From a virus, in IMG/VR virus record IMGVR_UViG_3300012009_000013, positions 1 through 23,709 of that record: DNA of 23,709 nt. One strand, given 5' to 3'. Every line of letters begins with the position of its first letter. Position 1 is the first letter of the stretch. This document shows, in pieces, positions 7,563-13,652 of this stretch. A program made the translations under genes and the position numbers. The notes below the pieces were generated by a model. It ran no database searches, was not told the DNA's origin, and saw nothing but the letters and a program-made list of their open reading frames with translations.

Positions 7563-8187
7563 ACCAATCCGAGTCACCGCGCACCCCCTTACCCCCATCA
7601 TCACTGACCGACTGATGCCCGTTGATGGCATCCTGCTATTCTATGCGATGCAGGAGCGGTATGGAAGACAACAAGCAACTCTGCCAGGAGAGATTACATA
7701 CCCCCTGGTAGATCTCCCCCTCGAACGGCGGGGGAATGGGAGCGAGTGGTATTATGCAGCGAGCATGGCAGAATGGGTTGACCTGTGCCAGGGGAAATCA
7801 TTCTGGACAAAGAGAATTTACAAAAAGGGCGTGGAACGCCTCGTGGATTTCAATGGGAGGCGCGGGAAGGTTATTGTGGAAGAGGGTCGTTACAAGGGCT
7901 ATCAGATGCCGGTATTTTATCTGCACGCCACACGGATTCATTGGTATGCTGTGGGGGATATTGATGCTGTGCGCTCATTGCTGTCAGCCTGCACCCACAT
8001 CGGCAAAAAAACCGCATACGGCTGGGGGCGGGTTCTGTGGAGTGTGGAGCAATGGCACAGCGACTGGTCGGAGTGGAGAGACGACACGCAGATGCGCGCC
8101 TTGCCAGCAGACGGGGGCATCCTCTACGGCATCCGCCCTCCCTACTGGCTGCCAGAAAACCAAACTATGTGCGAGATGCCTAACTAG
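7555..8187 (+). CDS. csf3: Csf3-like (Cas5 family) type IV subunit
   Basis: This is a predicted Cas5-like RAMP that would cap the 5' end of the guide RNA in a type IV effector. The C-terminal glycine-rich loop GKKTAYGWGRV at residues 150-160 is the clearest RAMP signature. The N-terminal part, with a conserved-looking PLTPIITDRLMPVDGILLFYA segment (longest run shown is partial evidence only), and the central KKGVERLVDFNGRRGKV stretch fit Csf3. At 210 aa the length is typical. ATG 7555 overlaps the cysH-like stop by eight bases, with GGAGGTGAG upstream. It is the last cassette gene; its stop is followed by a 234-base gap holding a candidate RNA and a terminator. No Cas6/Csf5 processing enzyme follows it. 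The call is well supported by the neighbouring csf2 and cysH-like genes. Confidence 0.82.
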   Translation: MHEPIRVTAHPLTPIITDRLMPVDGILLFYAMQERYGRQQATLPGEITYPLVDLPLERRGNGSEWYYAASMAEWVDLCQGKSFWTKRIYKKGVERLVDFNGRRGKVIVEEGRYKGYQMPVFYLHATRIHWYAVGDIDAVRSLLSACTHIGKKTAYGWGRVLWSVEQWHSDWSEWRDDTQMRALPADGGILYGIRPPYWLPENQTMCEMPN

Positions 8188-8228
8188 TGCAACGTGTGGT
8201 TAGGCGGGGTTCTCGCAGGCTTCAGCCC

Positions 8229-8257
8229 TTGCGCTCGCACAACGTTTGTGCTATAGT
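8229..8257 (+). promoter_or_regulatory. Candidate sigma-70-type promoter after csf3
   Basis: TTGCGC (8229-8234) and TATAGT (8252-8257) are separated by 17 bases, the optimal spacing. The -10 box matches consensus at five of six positions; the -35 box is weaker. Transcription would start near 8264 and reach the terminator at 8362-8405. The spacer is almost filled by an inverted repeat. Predicted by eye only. Confidence 0.45.
8237..8251. promoter_or_regulatory. Inverted repeat in the promoter spacer, possible operator
   Basis: GCACAA and TTGTGC form perfect 6-bp arms around CGT. The repeat sits between the candidate -35 and -10 boxes, where a bound repressor or a DNA-distorting activator would control transcription. 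It is followed directly by the -10 box rather than a T-run, so a terminator role is unlikely. No second copy was noticed in the window. Confidence 0.35.
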
Positions 8258-8281
8258 GCAGATGCAGATGTTGCGCTATAC

Positions 8282-8331
8282 CGCAACTCAACAGCAGGGC
8301 ATGGCGGGTGCAAGTCCCGCGGTTGCGACCA
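8282..8331 (+). other. tRNA-like acceptor/T-arm minihelix ending in CCA
   Basis: CGCAACT (8282-8288) pairs over all seven positions, the last as U-G, with GGTTGCG (8321-8327). Inside it, contiguous with the 3' strand as in a tRNA, is a 5-bp T-arm GCGGG/CCCGC (8304-8308 and 8316-8320) with a 7-nt loop TGCAAGT. The 3' end continues with discriminator A8328 and an encoded CCA. Only 15 nt lie where the D and anticodon arms should be, so this is not a functional elongator tRNA. It could be a degraded tRNA, an att-site relic, or a deliberate tRNA mimic for RNase P/Z or CCA-handling enzymes. Confidence 0.55.
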
Positions 8332-8361
8332 ATATGTAAATATCTGACTGAATTTCGCAAG

Positions 8362-8405
8362 AAAAGCGGTGCTTCCCTTCGGGGGACTGCACCGCTTTTC
8401 TTTTT
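8362..8405 (+). terminator. Strong intrinsic terminator upstream of the capsid genes
   Basis: AAAAGCGGTGC (8362-8372) and GCACCGCTTTT (8389-8399) form a perfect 11-bp stem. Its apex contains CCC-TTCG-GGG, a stabilising UUCG tetraloop. The stem is followed by C and five T residues. It lies only 17 bases before the start of the decoration protein gene, so the capsid genes need readthrough, antitermination or a promoter I could not see. Confidence 0.88.
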
Positions 8406-8421
8406 GTAAAGGAGGAAACGA

Positions 8422-8832
8422 ATGGCTACGAACATTACGCAGTACCTGAATTGCAGCTACGGCCTGTCGGTGGAGGTGACTCATCCGGCAACGCCGAGTA
8501 GCAACGATCCGGTGCTGTGGAACAAAAACACTGGACTGGCAATCACAGACGAAGGCGAGGGGGGAAATGAGGACGACTACACCACGGTGCAATTTGGCGA
8601 TTTTGTGACGACCGTGCGGGTGGTACCGTTCAGCGGCCCGAACGATGGGCGGGTTGAGACGACAGGCAACGTTGGGGACAAGGTGTATTATGATAGTTCC
8701 GCAAGTTCGACCGAAAGTTCGTACTTAAACCTGAATACCGCAGGCGTGTTTTTCGGCTATCTCTTGTCCGGTGTCGCAAGTAGCGCGGGCAGCGCAGGTG
8801 CCGAAACGTCTGTCTGGCACGTACAGCAATGA
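8422..8832 (+). CDS. Capsid decoration/cement-like protein
   Basis: This 136-aa protein is likely a capsid decoration (cement) protein related to the DUF2190-type family. It is beta-rich and low in charge, with the family-like pattern VGDKVYYD in the middle and GVFFGYLLSGVAS near the end, closing with a Val-rich strand. Ser/Thr content is high around SSASSTESSYLNLNTAG. The ribosome binding site AAAGGAGG is essentially perfect with good spacing to ATG 8422, suggesting high expression as expected for a stoichiometric virion protein. It lies just after the strong terminator and its stop overlaps the protease-scaffold start as ATGA. Position before protease and major capsid genes supports the role. 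Confidence 0.68.
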   Translation: MATNITQYLNCSYGLSVEVTHPATPSSNDPVLWNKNTGLAITDEGEGGNEDDYTTVQFGDFVTTVRVVPFSGPNDGRVETTGNVGDKVYYDSSASSTESSYLNLNTAGVFFGYLLSGVASSAGSAGAETSVWHVQQ

Positions 8833-10493
8833 TAGCACGCGAGGCCACTACCTATCAACCGCCGGAGGCTGTGCAACGCGCCGCGCAACGTGCGCTGGAT
8901 TGGCGCGAGGAGTACGGGCGTGGCGGTACGCGGGTTGGATTGGCGCGGGGCAGGCAACTGGCAAGTGGTGAGCCGATTAGCCGCGAGGATGTGATAGCCA
9001 TCCGCGCATATCTTGCGCGGCATCGTGCGAACCGTGCCGAGCACTACGATTTCCAGGACAGCGAGCCAACCACCTGGCGCATCGCCTGGGATTTGTGGGG
9101 CGGCGACCCGGCTGCAACCTGGACAGATGGCCTTGCGCTAGACGAGGAAGCGCGAATGGAAACAGACAAGAAAACTGAGGCTATGGAGGACGCGACGGAT
9201 TACCGTGCCGCAGATGCGCGGGCGCGCTGTGGCAATTGTAGATTCCGCGAAAACAACACCTGCACGCAGTTTGATTTCCAGACGAAAAACGACATGGTGT
9301 GTGATGACCACGCATATCCTGACGGCGATGACGTGACTGAGGCATTGGCAACGGCAGTGGCGACACTGCACGAGGCGGGCCGCAAGTTGAACAAACGCAA
9401 CGTTGAAAGGGTACGCGCTGCCATAGATGCGCTAACCGAAATGTTAGCCGAAATGGAAAAGGACGATCAAGAAGAAGGCTACCAGGACAAGGACATGGAA
9501 GCGCAGCGCGTCAGCATTGGCGCGTGCTCACCGCTGATTGAGAGAGCCAACAATGGGCGGGTGCTGGTGCGCATTATCGCGCCGGGTTGGGGGGCAAGCG
9601 GATATTATTCCGCTGAGGTGTTGCGCCGCGATGGTCCAAAAGTGTTCCACGCTGGCACGCAAATGTACCTGAACCACCCGACGGCGATGGAGGAAAAAGA
9701 GCGTCCTGAACGCGACGTGCGCGACCTGGCGGGCAAGCTCGTGTCAGACGCGCAGTGGATTGACGACGGGCTGTATGCGGAGGCGGAGTACTACGGCAAC
9801 CACCGGGAACTGATTGGAAGCATTAGGGAAGATCTGGATGTAAGCATTCGTGCATGGGGCAAGCACAGCGACGGCGAAGCCGAGGGACGCAAGGGACGCA
9901 TCGTTGATGAGCTGATAAGCGTTGAGAGTATTGATTTCGTAACCCGTGCTGGCGCGCGCGGGAAAATAGTGCGGCTGATGGAGTCCGCACAACCTGAAAA
10001 AGTCAAGAGGGGTAAAGTGAAACCTGAAGAACTTACCGCACTCCAGGAACGGCTTGCCCGTCTGGAGGAACTGAACGAGGCGCATGTCTCGACAAAGAAT
10101 GAATTGGAAGCCGCGCTCCAGGATGAGCGACGAGCGCGTTTGCTGACCGAGGCGCGTGCGTTCGTAGGCGAAAAACTCGCCGCGGCCAACCTGCCGCCGC
10201 TGGTACACTCGCGCCTGTCGCGGGAACTGGAACATCGAATCGCCTACACGGATGACGGGGCCGCGGTTGCTTATGCTGAGTTTTCCAAGCGCGTCAAGGA
10301 GGCAGTTACCGGCGCGTGGGCTGAACTGGCTGAGGCCGCGCCTTCGGGCATCATTCGCGGGATGGGGTCAACCGGCGTGCAAGGGAAAGAACCGACTGCT
10401 GAGGACTATATCAACCAACTAGAATCGAGTTTCATCGAGAGCGGTATGACGGCTGAGAGGGCAAGAATTGCTGCAAGGGGAGGTGCTCTGTGA
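8829..10493 (+). CDS. Head maturation protease-scaffold fusion
   Basis: This 554-aa protein appears to join a prohead protease to a scaffold. The N-terminal domain (about 20-100) carries RGGTRVGLARGRQLASGE, a motif common in phage head-associated proteins. A four-Cys cluster follows at C134-x2-C137-x7-C145-x12-C158. The protease-like domain spans about 215-390, with candidate catalytic His in MYLNHPTAM and Ser in DVSIRAWGKHS, ending with SIDFVTRAGARGKIVRLMES as in capsid assembly serine proteases. From about 397 the chain is a coiled coil (ELTALQERLARLEEL onward), then a flexible tail, typical of a scaffold. The start ATG 8829 overlaps the previous stop. It sits directly before the major capsid gene, as expected. 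The protease family assignment is moderately sure. Confidence 0.78.
   Translation: MIAREATTYQPPEAVQRAAQRALDWREEYGRGGTRVGLARGRQLASGEPISREDVIAIRAYLARHRANRAEHYDFQDSEPTTWRIAWDLWGGDPAATWTDGLALDEEARMETDKKTEAMEDATDYRAADARARCGNCRFRENNTCTQFDFQTKNDMVCDDHAYPDGDDVTEALATAVATLHEAGRKLNKRNVERVRAAIDALTEMLAEMEKDDQEEGYQDKDMEAQRVSIGACSPLIERANNGRVLVRIIAPGWGASGYYSAEVLRRDGPKVFHAGTQMYLNHPTAMEEKERPERDVRDLAGKLVSDAQWIDDGLYAEAEYYGNHRELIGSIREDLDVSIRAWGKHSDGEAEGRKGRIVDELISVESIDFVTRAGARGKIVRLMESAQPEKVKRGKVKPEELTALQERLARLEELNEAHVSTKNELEAALQDERRARLLTEARAFVGEKLAAANLPPLVHSRLSRELEHRIAYTDDGAAVAYAEFSKRVKEAVTGAWAELAEAAPSGIIRGMGSTGVQGKEPTAEDYINQLESSFIESGMTAERARIAARGGAL
10017..10493 (+). CDS. Possible internally initiated scaffold protein
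   Basis: Inside the protease-scaffold gene, in frame, GTG 10017 follows AAGAGGGG at 10005-10012 with a 4-nt gap. Translation from here would give a 158-aa protein starting MKPEELTALQERL, exactly the coiled-coil scaffold part without the protease. Nested scaffold genes of this type are known, for example lambda Nu3 within gene C. The Shine-Dalgarno match and the domain boundary coincide, but a short spacer and a GTG start keep this tentative. Confidence 0.4.
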   Translation: MKPEELTALQERLARLEELNEAHVSTKNELEAALQDERRARLLTEARAFVGEKLAAANLPPLVHSRLSRELEHRIAYTDDGAAVAYAEFSKRVKEAVTGAWAELAEAAPSGIIRGMGSTGVQGKEPTAEDYINQLESSFIESGMTAERARIAARGGAL

Positions 10494-11659
10494 GCATTGA
10501 ATTCACACAATTGATGGACACGCAGCGCATCAGCACCGATGCGATGATGAATTTTGCAACACAGTATGAGATGCAGGATCGCACTAGTCCTGCCTACCTG
10601 AAAAGGCTGAATGAGGCACAGAAGTATCTGACCTCGTTGCAGCGACGACAGACCCGCGTGCGATTGCAGGAGGCCATGACGACCAGCGATTTCCCCAACC
10701 TGTTCGGCGATATTCTGTCGCGTCGGCTGGCGGCAGACTACGTGGTCTATTCCGCGGGCTGGACAAACTACGCTGAACGACGCTCTGTGCCTGATTTTCG
10801 CAATGTCAAGAGCTTCGCGGTGTACGGCGGCGATCAACTGCTCGACCAGGTGCCGGAGGGTGTCACGGGCGCTGGTTATAAAGCCGTGAATGATCGGGAA
10901 CTTGCTGACTATCGGGTTGATAAATACATTGGCAAAATCCGCCTTCCGATGGAGGCGATTGTCAATGACGACCTGGGCGCGTTCAACCGTCTGCCAACTA
11001 AACTGGCCACAGGAGCGCGGCGCACTGAGGATAGATTCGCGACCGGACTGTATGCGGGCACAAGCGGGCCGCTGTCCACTGTGTACAAAGAGGCCAATGG
11101 CAACGTGGTCACAGGCAACCCAGAACTGTCAATCCAAGCACTGCAAACGGCGATTCAGGTCATCGGTAATCAGACTGACGAAAACGGCCTACCGATTTTT
11201 GTTGACCTGGTAACGTTGGTCGTCCCGCCTGCACTGGCGACGGTTGCTCGCAACATCCTGAACGCCACGCAGGTTGAGGTCGGGATCGTGGGTCAGGGCA
11301 ACGCAGAGGCCCCCGCCAACGAGCAGCGCATCATAACCACGAATTGGACAAGCGGGCAGGTACAACAACTTGTCGTAAACCCGTGGTTGCCATACATCGC
11401 AACGACCAACGGCGATAAATCGTGGTATCTATTCGCCAGTCCGAACACCGGGCGGCCCGCGATTGAAATGGGATTTCTCTCGATGCTGAATGGTCCGGTG
11501 GTGTTCCGTAGGCGGCCTGACGCGATTGGGTTGACTGGCGGAAATTTGCCAATTGGTGATTTTGACAGCAATTGCTACGAGTGGGGAGTAATGCATGTGT
11601 TCGGCGGGCAATTGACTGACTATCGCATGACAGTCGCATCGAACGGCAGCGGAAGCTAA
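10490..11659 (+). CDS. Major capsid protein
   Basis: This is the predicted main shell protein. It directly follows the protease-scaffold gene, is 389 aa long and is rich in beta strands with few Cys. The first 60 or so residues are helical and charged, then SDFPNLFGDILSRRL begins the likely HK97-fold body. Features usual for such proteins are seen: a segment around YRVDKYIGKIRLPMEAIVND, RFATGLYAG in the spine/helix region, and FVDLVTLVVPPALATVARN in the axial domain. It starts at GTG 10490 with GGGGAGG seven bases upstream and overlaps the preceding stop by four bases. No single residue motif proves this family; gene order, size and composition make the call strong. Confidence 0.85.
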   Translation: MSIEFTQLMDTQRISTDAMMNFATQYEMQDRTSPAYLKRLNEAQKYLTSLQRRQTRVRLQEAMTTSDFPNLFGDILSRRLAADYVVYSAGWTNYAERRSVPDFRNVKSFAVYGGDQLLDQVPEGVTGAGYKAVNDRELADYRVDKYIGKIRLPMEAIVNDDLGAFNRLPTKLATGARRTEDRFATGLYAGTSGPLSTVYKEANGNVVTGNPELSIQALQTAIQVIGNQTDENGLPIFVDLVTLVVPPALATVARNILNATQVEVGIVGQGNAEAPANEQRIITTNWTSGQVQQLVVNPWLPYIATTNGDKSWYLFASPNTGRPAIEMGFLSMLNGPVVFRRRPDAIGLTGGNLPIGDFDSNCYEWGVMHVFGGQLTDYRMTVASNGSGS

Positions 11660-11661
11660 AG

Positions 11662-11850
11662 TTGCCATCAATGAACAGCACAGATCAGCGACTGGACGTG
11701 CTTATTGCGGAGGTCAAGGCGTTGCGTCTGGAGATACAAACGTTGACCCAGACAATGCAGCAAAAGCAGAAACCAGAGAGGAACCGCACGAATGGCTGCG
11801 ACGTACAACCTGAACACAGCAATCGGACAATTGCGATTACTGGCGATTAA
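11662..11850 (+). CDS. Small coiled-coil protein downstream of the capsid gene
   Basis: This is a 62-aa product from TTG 11662, or 59 aa from ATG 11671. GGAAG lies seven bases before the TTG. Residues 9-35 (RLDVLIAEVKALRLEIQTL) form a clear heptad coiled coil; the rest is polar. It overlaps the next gene by 59 bases, which weakens the case, although the heptad pattern argues for real coding. No family recognised; it may be a small virion or assembly factor. Confidence 0.45.
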   Translation: MPSMNSTDQRLDVLIAEVKALRLEIQTLTQTMQQKQKPERNRTNGCDVQPEHSNRTIAITGD

Positions 11851-12184
11851 GGACACCAACATCGCCGACCCGGTATTCACCGATGAGGAATATGAGGTAT
11901 TTCTGGGTATCGAGGGGGATAATATGCTCCGCTCCATCGCCCGCGTGCTGGAGACGGTGGCTACGTCCTCACTGTATGTCCAAAAGGTAATCAGACTGCT
12001 GGATATTCAGACTGATGGCGCAGCTCTTGCGCGAGAATTCCGTATGCAGGCGGAACGGCATCGCAAGCAGGCCGATGAGGAGGAGTCCCGCGCCGGAACG
12101 AACTGGGCCATTGCCGAACAAAATGTCAGTGATTTTTCAGAACGAGAAATATGGCGGAATGAATGGCTGCGCGACGGCATTTAA
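11792..12184 (+). CDS. Head-tail connector / DNA packaging adaptor-like protein
   Basis: This 130-aa mostly helical protein is the first gene of the neck module, in the place of the adaptor (HK97 gp6 / SPP1 gp15-like) that binds under the portal. It has FTDEEYEVFLGIEGDNM, a helix with LRSIARVLETVATSS, and a C-terminal helix GAALAREFRMQAERHRKQADEE typical of phage connector proteins of this size. ATG 11792 is preceded by GAGAGGA. It overlaps the following gene by 22 bases. The position between the capsid gene and head closure gene gives most of the support. Confidence 0.7.
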   Translation: MAATYNLNTAIGQLRLLAIKDTNIADPVFTDEEYEVFLGIEGDNMLRSIARVLETVATSSLYVQKVIRLLDIQTDGAALAREFRMQAERHRKQADEEESRAGTNWAIAEQNVSDFSEREIWRNEWLRDGI

Positions 12185-12525
12185 TCCATCCTGATCTATT
12201 GGATAATCTGGCGGATTTCTATCCGCAGACGGGAGATGTCCAACGTCTCAACGCTGCGCAGGATGCCTGGGGGCAACCGACTGATACCTGGCAGGATTTC
12301 CTGCCATCGTTGGCGTGTCGCATTTCCCCCGTGCGAGCCACGGAGACCGAAACGCCAGAACAGACCTACGGCACGATAACGCATCGCATCGCATTGCGCG
12401 GGGCATATCCTGAGATAGAGGAGCAGATGCGTTTTGTGTCTGGGGATCTTTCCTATGATATTCAGGGAGTGCAGACCGACCCGCAGGGCCGCAGCACCTA
12501 CCTGGACACGGAGGTTGTTCGCTGA
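12163..12525 (+). CDS. Head closure (head-tail joining) protein
   Basis: This 120-aa beta-rich protein resembles phage head closure proteins (SPP1 gp16 / HK97 gp7-like stopper). The pattern DAWGQPTDTWQDFLPSLACR, followed by ISPVRATE, a central ITHRIALRG strand and a C-terminal YDIQGVQTDPQGR, is characteristic of the stopper that plugs the connector after packaging. ATG 12163 overlaps the upstream gene by 22 bases, indicating coupled translation. The stop TGA overlaps the next ATG by one base. Its place between the adaptor and the gp10-like gene matches the canonical order. Confidence 0.8.
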   Translation: MAARRHLIHPDLLDNLADFYPQTGDVQRLNAAQDAWGQPTDTWQDFLPSLACRISPVRATETETPEQTYGTITHRIALRGAYPEIEEQMRFVSGDLSYDIQGVQTDPQGRSTYLDTEVVR

Positions 12526-12908
12526 TGGCAAAGAGACGTGTGCATATTGACGGCATAAAAGATCTCCATAGGAAGCTCGATGCGCTTGAGGATAGTGTCC
12601 GACGCGACACAATGGCGGCGGCAGTGCTGGCGGGGCTTCAGCCCATTCGCAATGCTGCACAAGTGTTCGTGCCAGTTAAGACCGGCAATCTCCGACGTTC
12701 GATCCAGACGCGCATCCTGGAGAGCAATAAATATGGAGCCAGCGGGGTGGTTGGAACAAACCTCACCTATGCGCGTCCGGTGGAGTTTGGCACCTCGAAC
12801 CGCCCGGCAAAACCCTACCTGCGCCCCGCATTCGACCAGGAGCGCGAAAATGCATTTGAGGAGGTGCAGATTGTGCTACGGGAGGCGATAGAAAATGCCA
12901 TCGGTTGA
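12525..12908 (+). CDS. HK97 gp10-like tail completion protein
   Basis: This 127-aa protein matches the HK97 gp10-like family, neck/tail-completion proteins found between head closure and tail terminator genes. The family motifs are clear: VPVKTGNLRRSI in the middle, then YARPVEFGTSNRPAKPYLRPAF near the end (quoted as two adjacent motifs VEFGTS and KPYLRPAF), followed by a C-terminal helix. ATG 12525 overlaps the previous stop by one base. The end overlaps the tail terminator gene by 14 bases. Identification is firm. Confidence 0.88.
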   Translation: MAKRRVHIDGIKDLHRKLDALEDSVRRDTMAAAVLAGLQPIRNAAQVFVPVKTGNLRRSIQTRILESNKYGASGVVGTNLTYARPVEFGTSNRPAKPYLRPAFDQERENAFEEVQIVLREAIENAIG

Positions 12909-13269
12909 GCGGGGATTGTGGGGGTTTTTGACCAGCAACATCACAAATCTGAGGATGTACCCCGACCGGTTGCCTCAGGGTCATCGCTTGCCGGCTGCAA
13001 CGTATCAGCGCATCAGCACCGCCCCCGACTACACCCATCAGGGCGATAGCTGCGCTGATGATGTGCGGGTGCAGATCTCGGTGTTCGCGTCCTCCCGCGC
13101 CGAAGCTGAGGATTTAGCAACGATAATCCGCGACCGATTATCTGGGTTCGGGGGGAACATGGGAGAGGTTCGCGTGGGGCGCGTGTTCCTGCGCAACCGC
13201 ACGTCAAACTATGAACCCGATGTCTCTTATTATGTATCGAGGCAGGATTTTAGCATTGGATTGGCATGA
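12895..13269 (+). CDS. Tail terminator protein (DUF3168-like)
   Basis: This 124-aa protein fits the tail terminator family (lambda gpU / DUF3168-like), which caps the tail tube at the head-proximal end. The typical run is visible: LPQGHRLPAATYQRIS, DYTHQGD, then VRVQISVFASSRAEAEDLA, alternating strands and helices with the sugar-like pattern of the family. ATG 12895 lies 14 bases inside the previous gene. The stop overlaps the next gene's ATG. Its position directly after the gp10-like gene supports it. Confidence 0.82.
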   Translation: MPSVERGLWGFLTSNITNLRMYPDRLPQGHRLPAATYQRISTAPDYTHQGDSCADDVRVQISVFASSRAEAEDLATIIRDRLSGFGGNMGEVRVGRVFLRNRTSNYEPDVSYYVSRQDFSIGLA

Positions 13270-13652
13270 TGGTATCGGCAAAACAATTTGAGCGTCTGGG
13301 CATCCTCGCCAGGCAAAAACCATTCGGATTGATGAATGGCACCACGCCGCGCATCGTTGGTCCGGTGGATGCAAAATATGATGCGTTGACGTGGGTGGTT
13401 AGTGTGGGCAGAAACAAACACGAGGGAATTGTTTCGGTGGAAATTGAGCATAGCATTGACGGAGAAACCTGGCAGGGAAACGACCCACCCATACAATACA
13501 CCACAAAAAAGGAAGGGGAGACTGCATACATCGCAATGACGCGGGCAGAGGATGTGCCCGCCGAAACACAGTCCCTGCGCGCCGTCATTCGCGGGGGATT
13601 CTCGGAGGCTTGGCACTACGCTGGAATGGAGGTAGTATGCCGAACGTCCTGA
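13266..13652 (+). CDS. Hypothetical beta-rich virion-associated protein
   Basis: This 128-aa protein has no family I can name. It is beta-rich, with VVSVGRNKHEGIVSVEIEHS and DGETWQGN, a pattern seen in Ig-like or jelly-roll strands of virion surface proteins. It starts at ATG 13266 in an ATGA overlap with the tail terminator gene and ends 16 bases inside the glycosyltransferase gene. It has one Cys near the C-terminus and no membrane segment. It may be a tail decoration or adaptor protein, or a substrate of the adjacent glycosyltransferases; both are guesses. Confidence 0.6.
   Translation: MMVSAKQFERLGILARQKPFGLMNGTTPRIVGPVDAKYDALTWVVSVGRNKHEGIVSVEIEHSIDGETWQGNDPPIQYTTKKEGETAYIAMTRAEDVPAETQSLRAVIRGGFSEAWHYAGMEVVCRTS

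Larger units (their letters stand above)
8264..8405 (+). ncRNA. Candidate structured small RNA with tRNA-like domain
   Basis: The region between a plausible promoter and an intrinsic terminator has no convincing open frame but is rich in structure. In 5' to 3' order there is a possible 6-bp hairpin (GTTGCG 8270-8275 with CGCAAC 8282-8287), a tRNA-like acceptor/T-arm fold at 8282-8331, a short single-stranded stretch and the terminator hairpin. The RNA would be about 140 nt. It directly follows csf3 in a locus with no CRISPR array, which makes a guide or scaffold role conceivable; a leader/attenuator for the capsid genes is an equally reasonable alternative. The 5' end is inferred from the -10 box. 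No known RNA family was recognised. Confidence 0.45.

Noticed and set aside
7736-8203. Plus-strand open frame overlapping most of csf3 in another frame
   Set aside because: Low-quality Cys/Arg/Thr-rich translation, while the csf3 frame has RAMP motifs and a coupled start.
8237-8251. Short hairpin as a terminator of the csf operon
   Set aside because: No T-tract follows it and the stem is only six base pairs; placement between promoter boxes suggests an operator instead.
8236-8331. A complete tRNA gene ending at CCA 8331
   Set aside because: No 5' acceptor strand at the usual distance of about 72-76 nt pairs with GGTTGCG, and no canonical anticodon arm is present; only the acceptor and T arms fit, so it is reported as tRNA-like.
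3972-8421. CRISPR array accompanying the csf genes
   Set aside because: No direct repeats of 20-40 bases with regular spacers were seen in the cassette or the gap.
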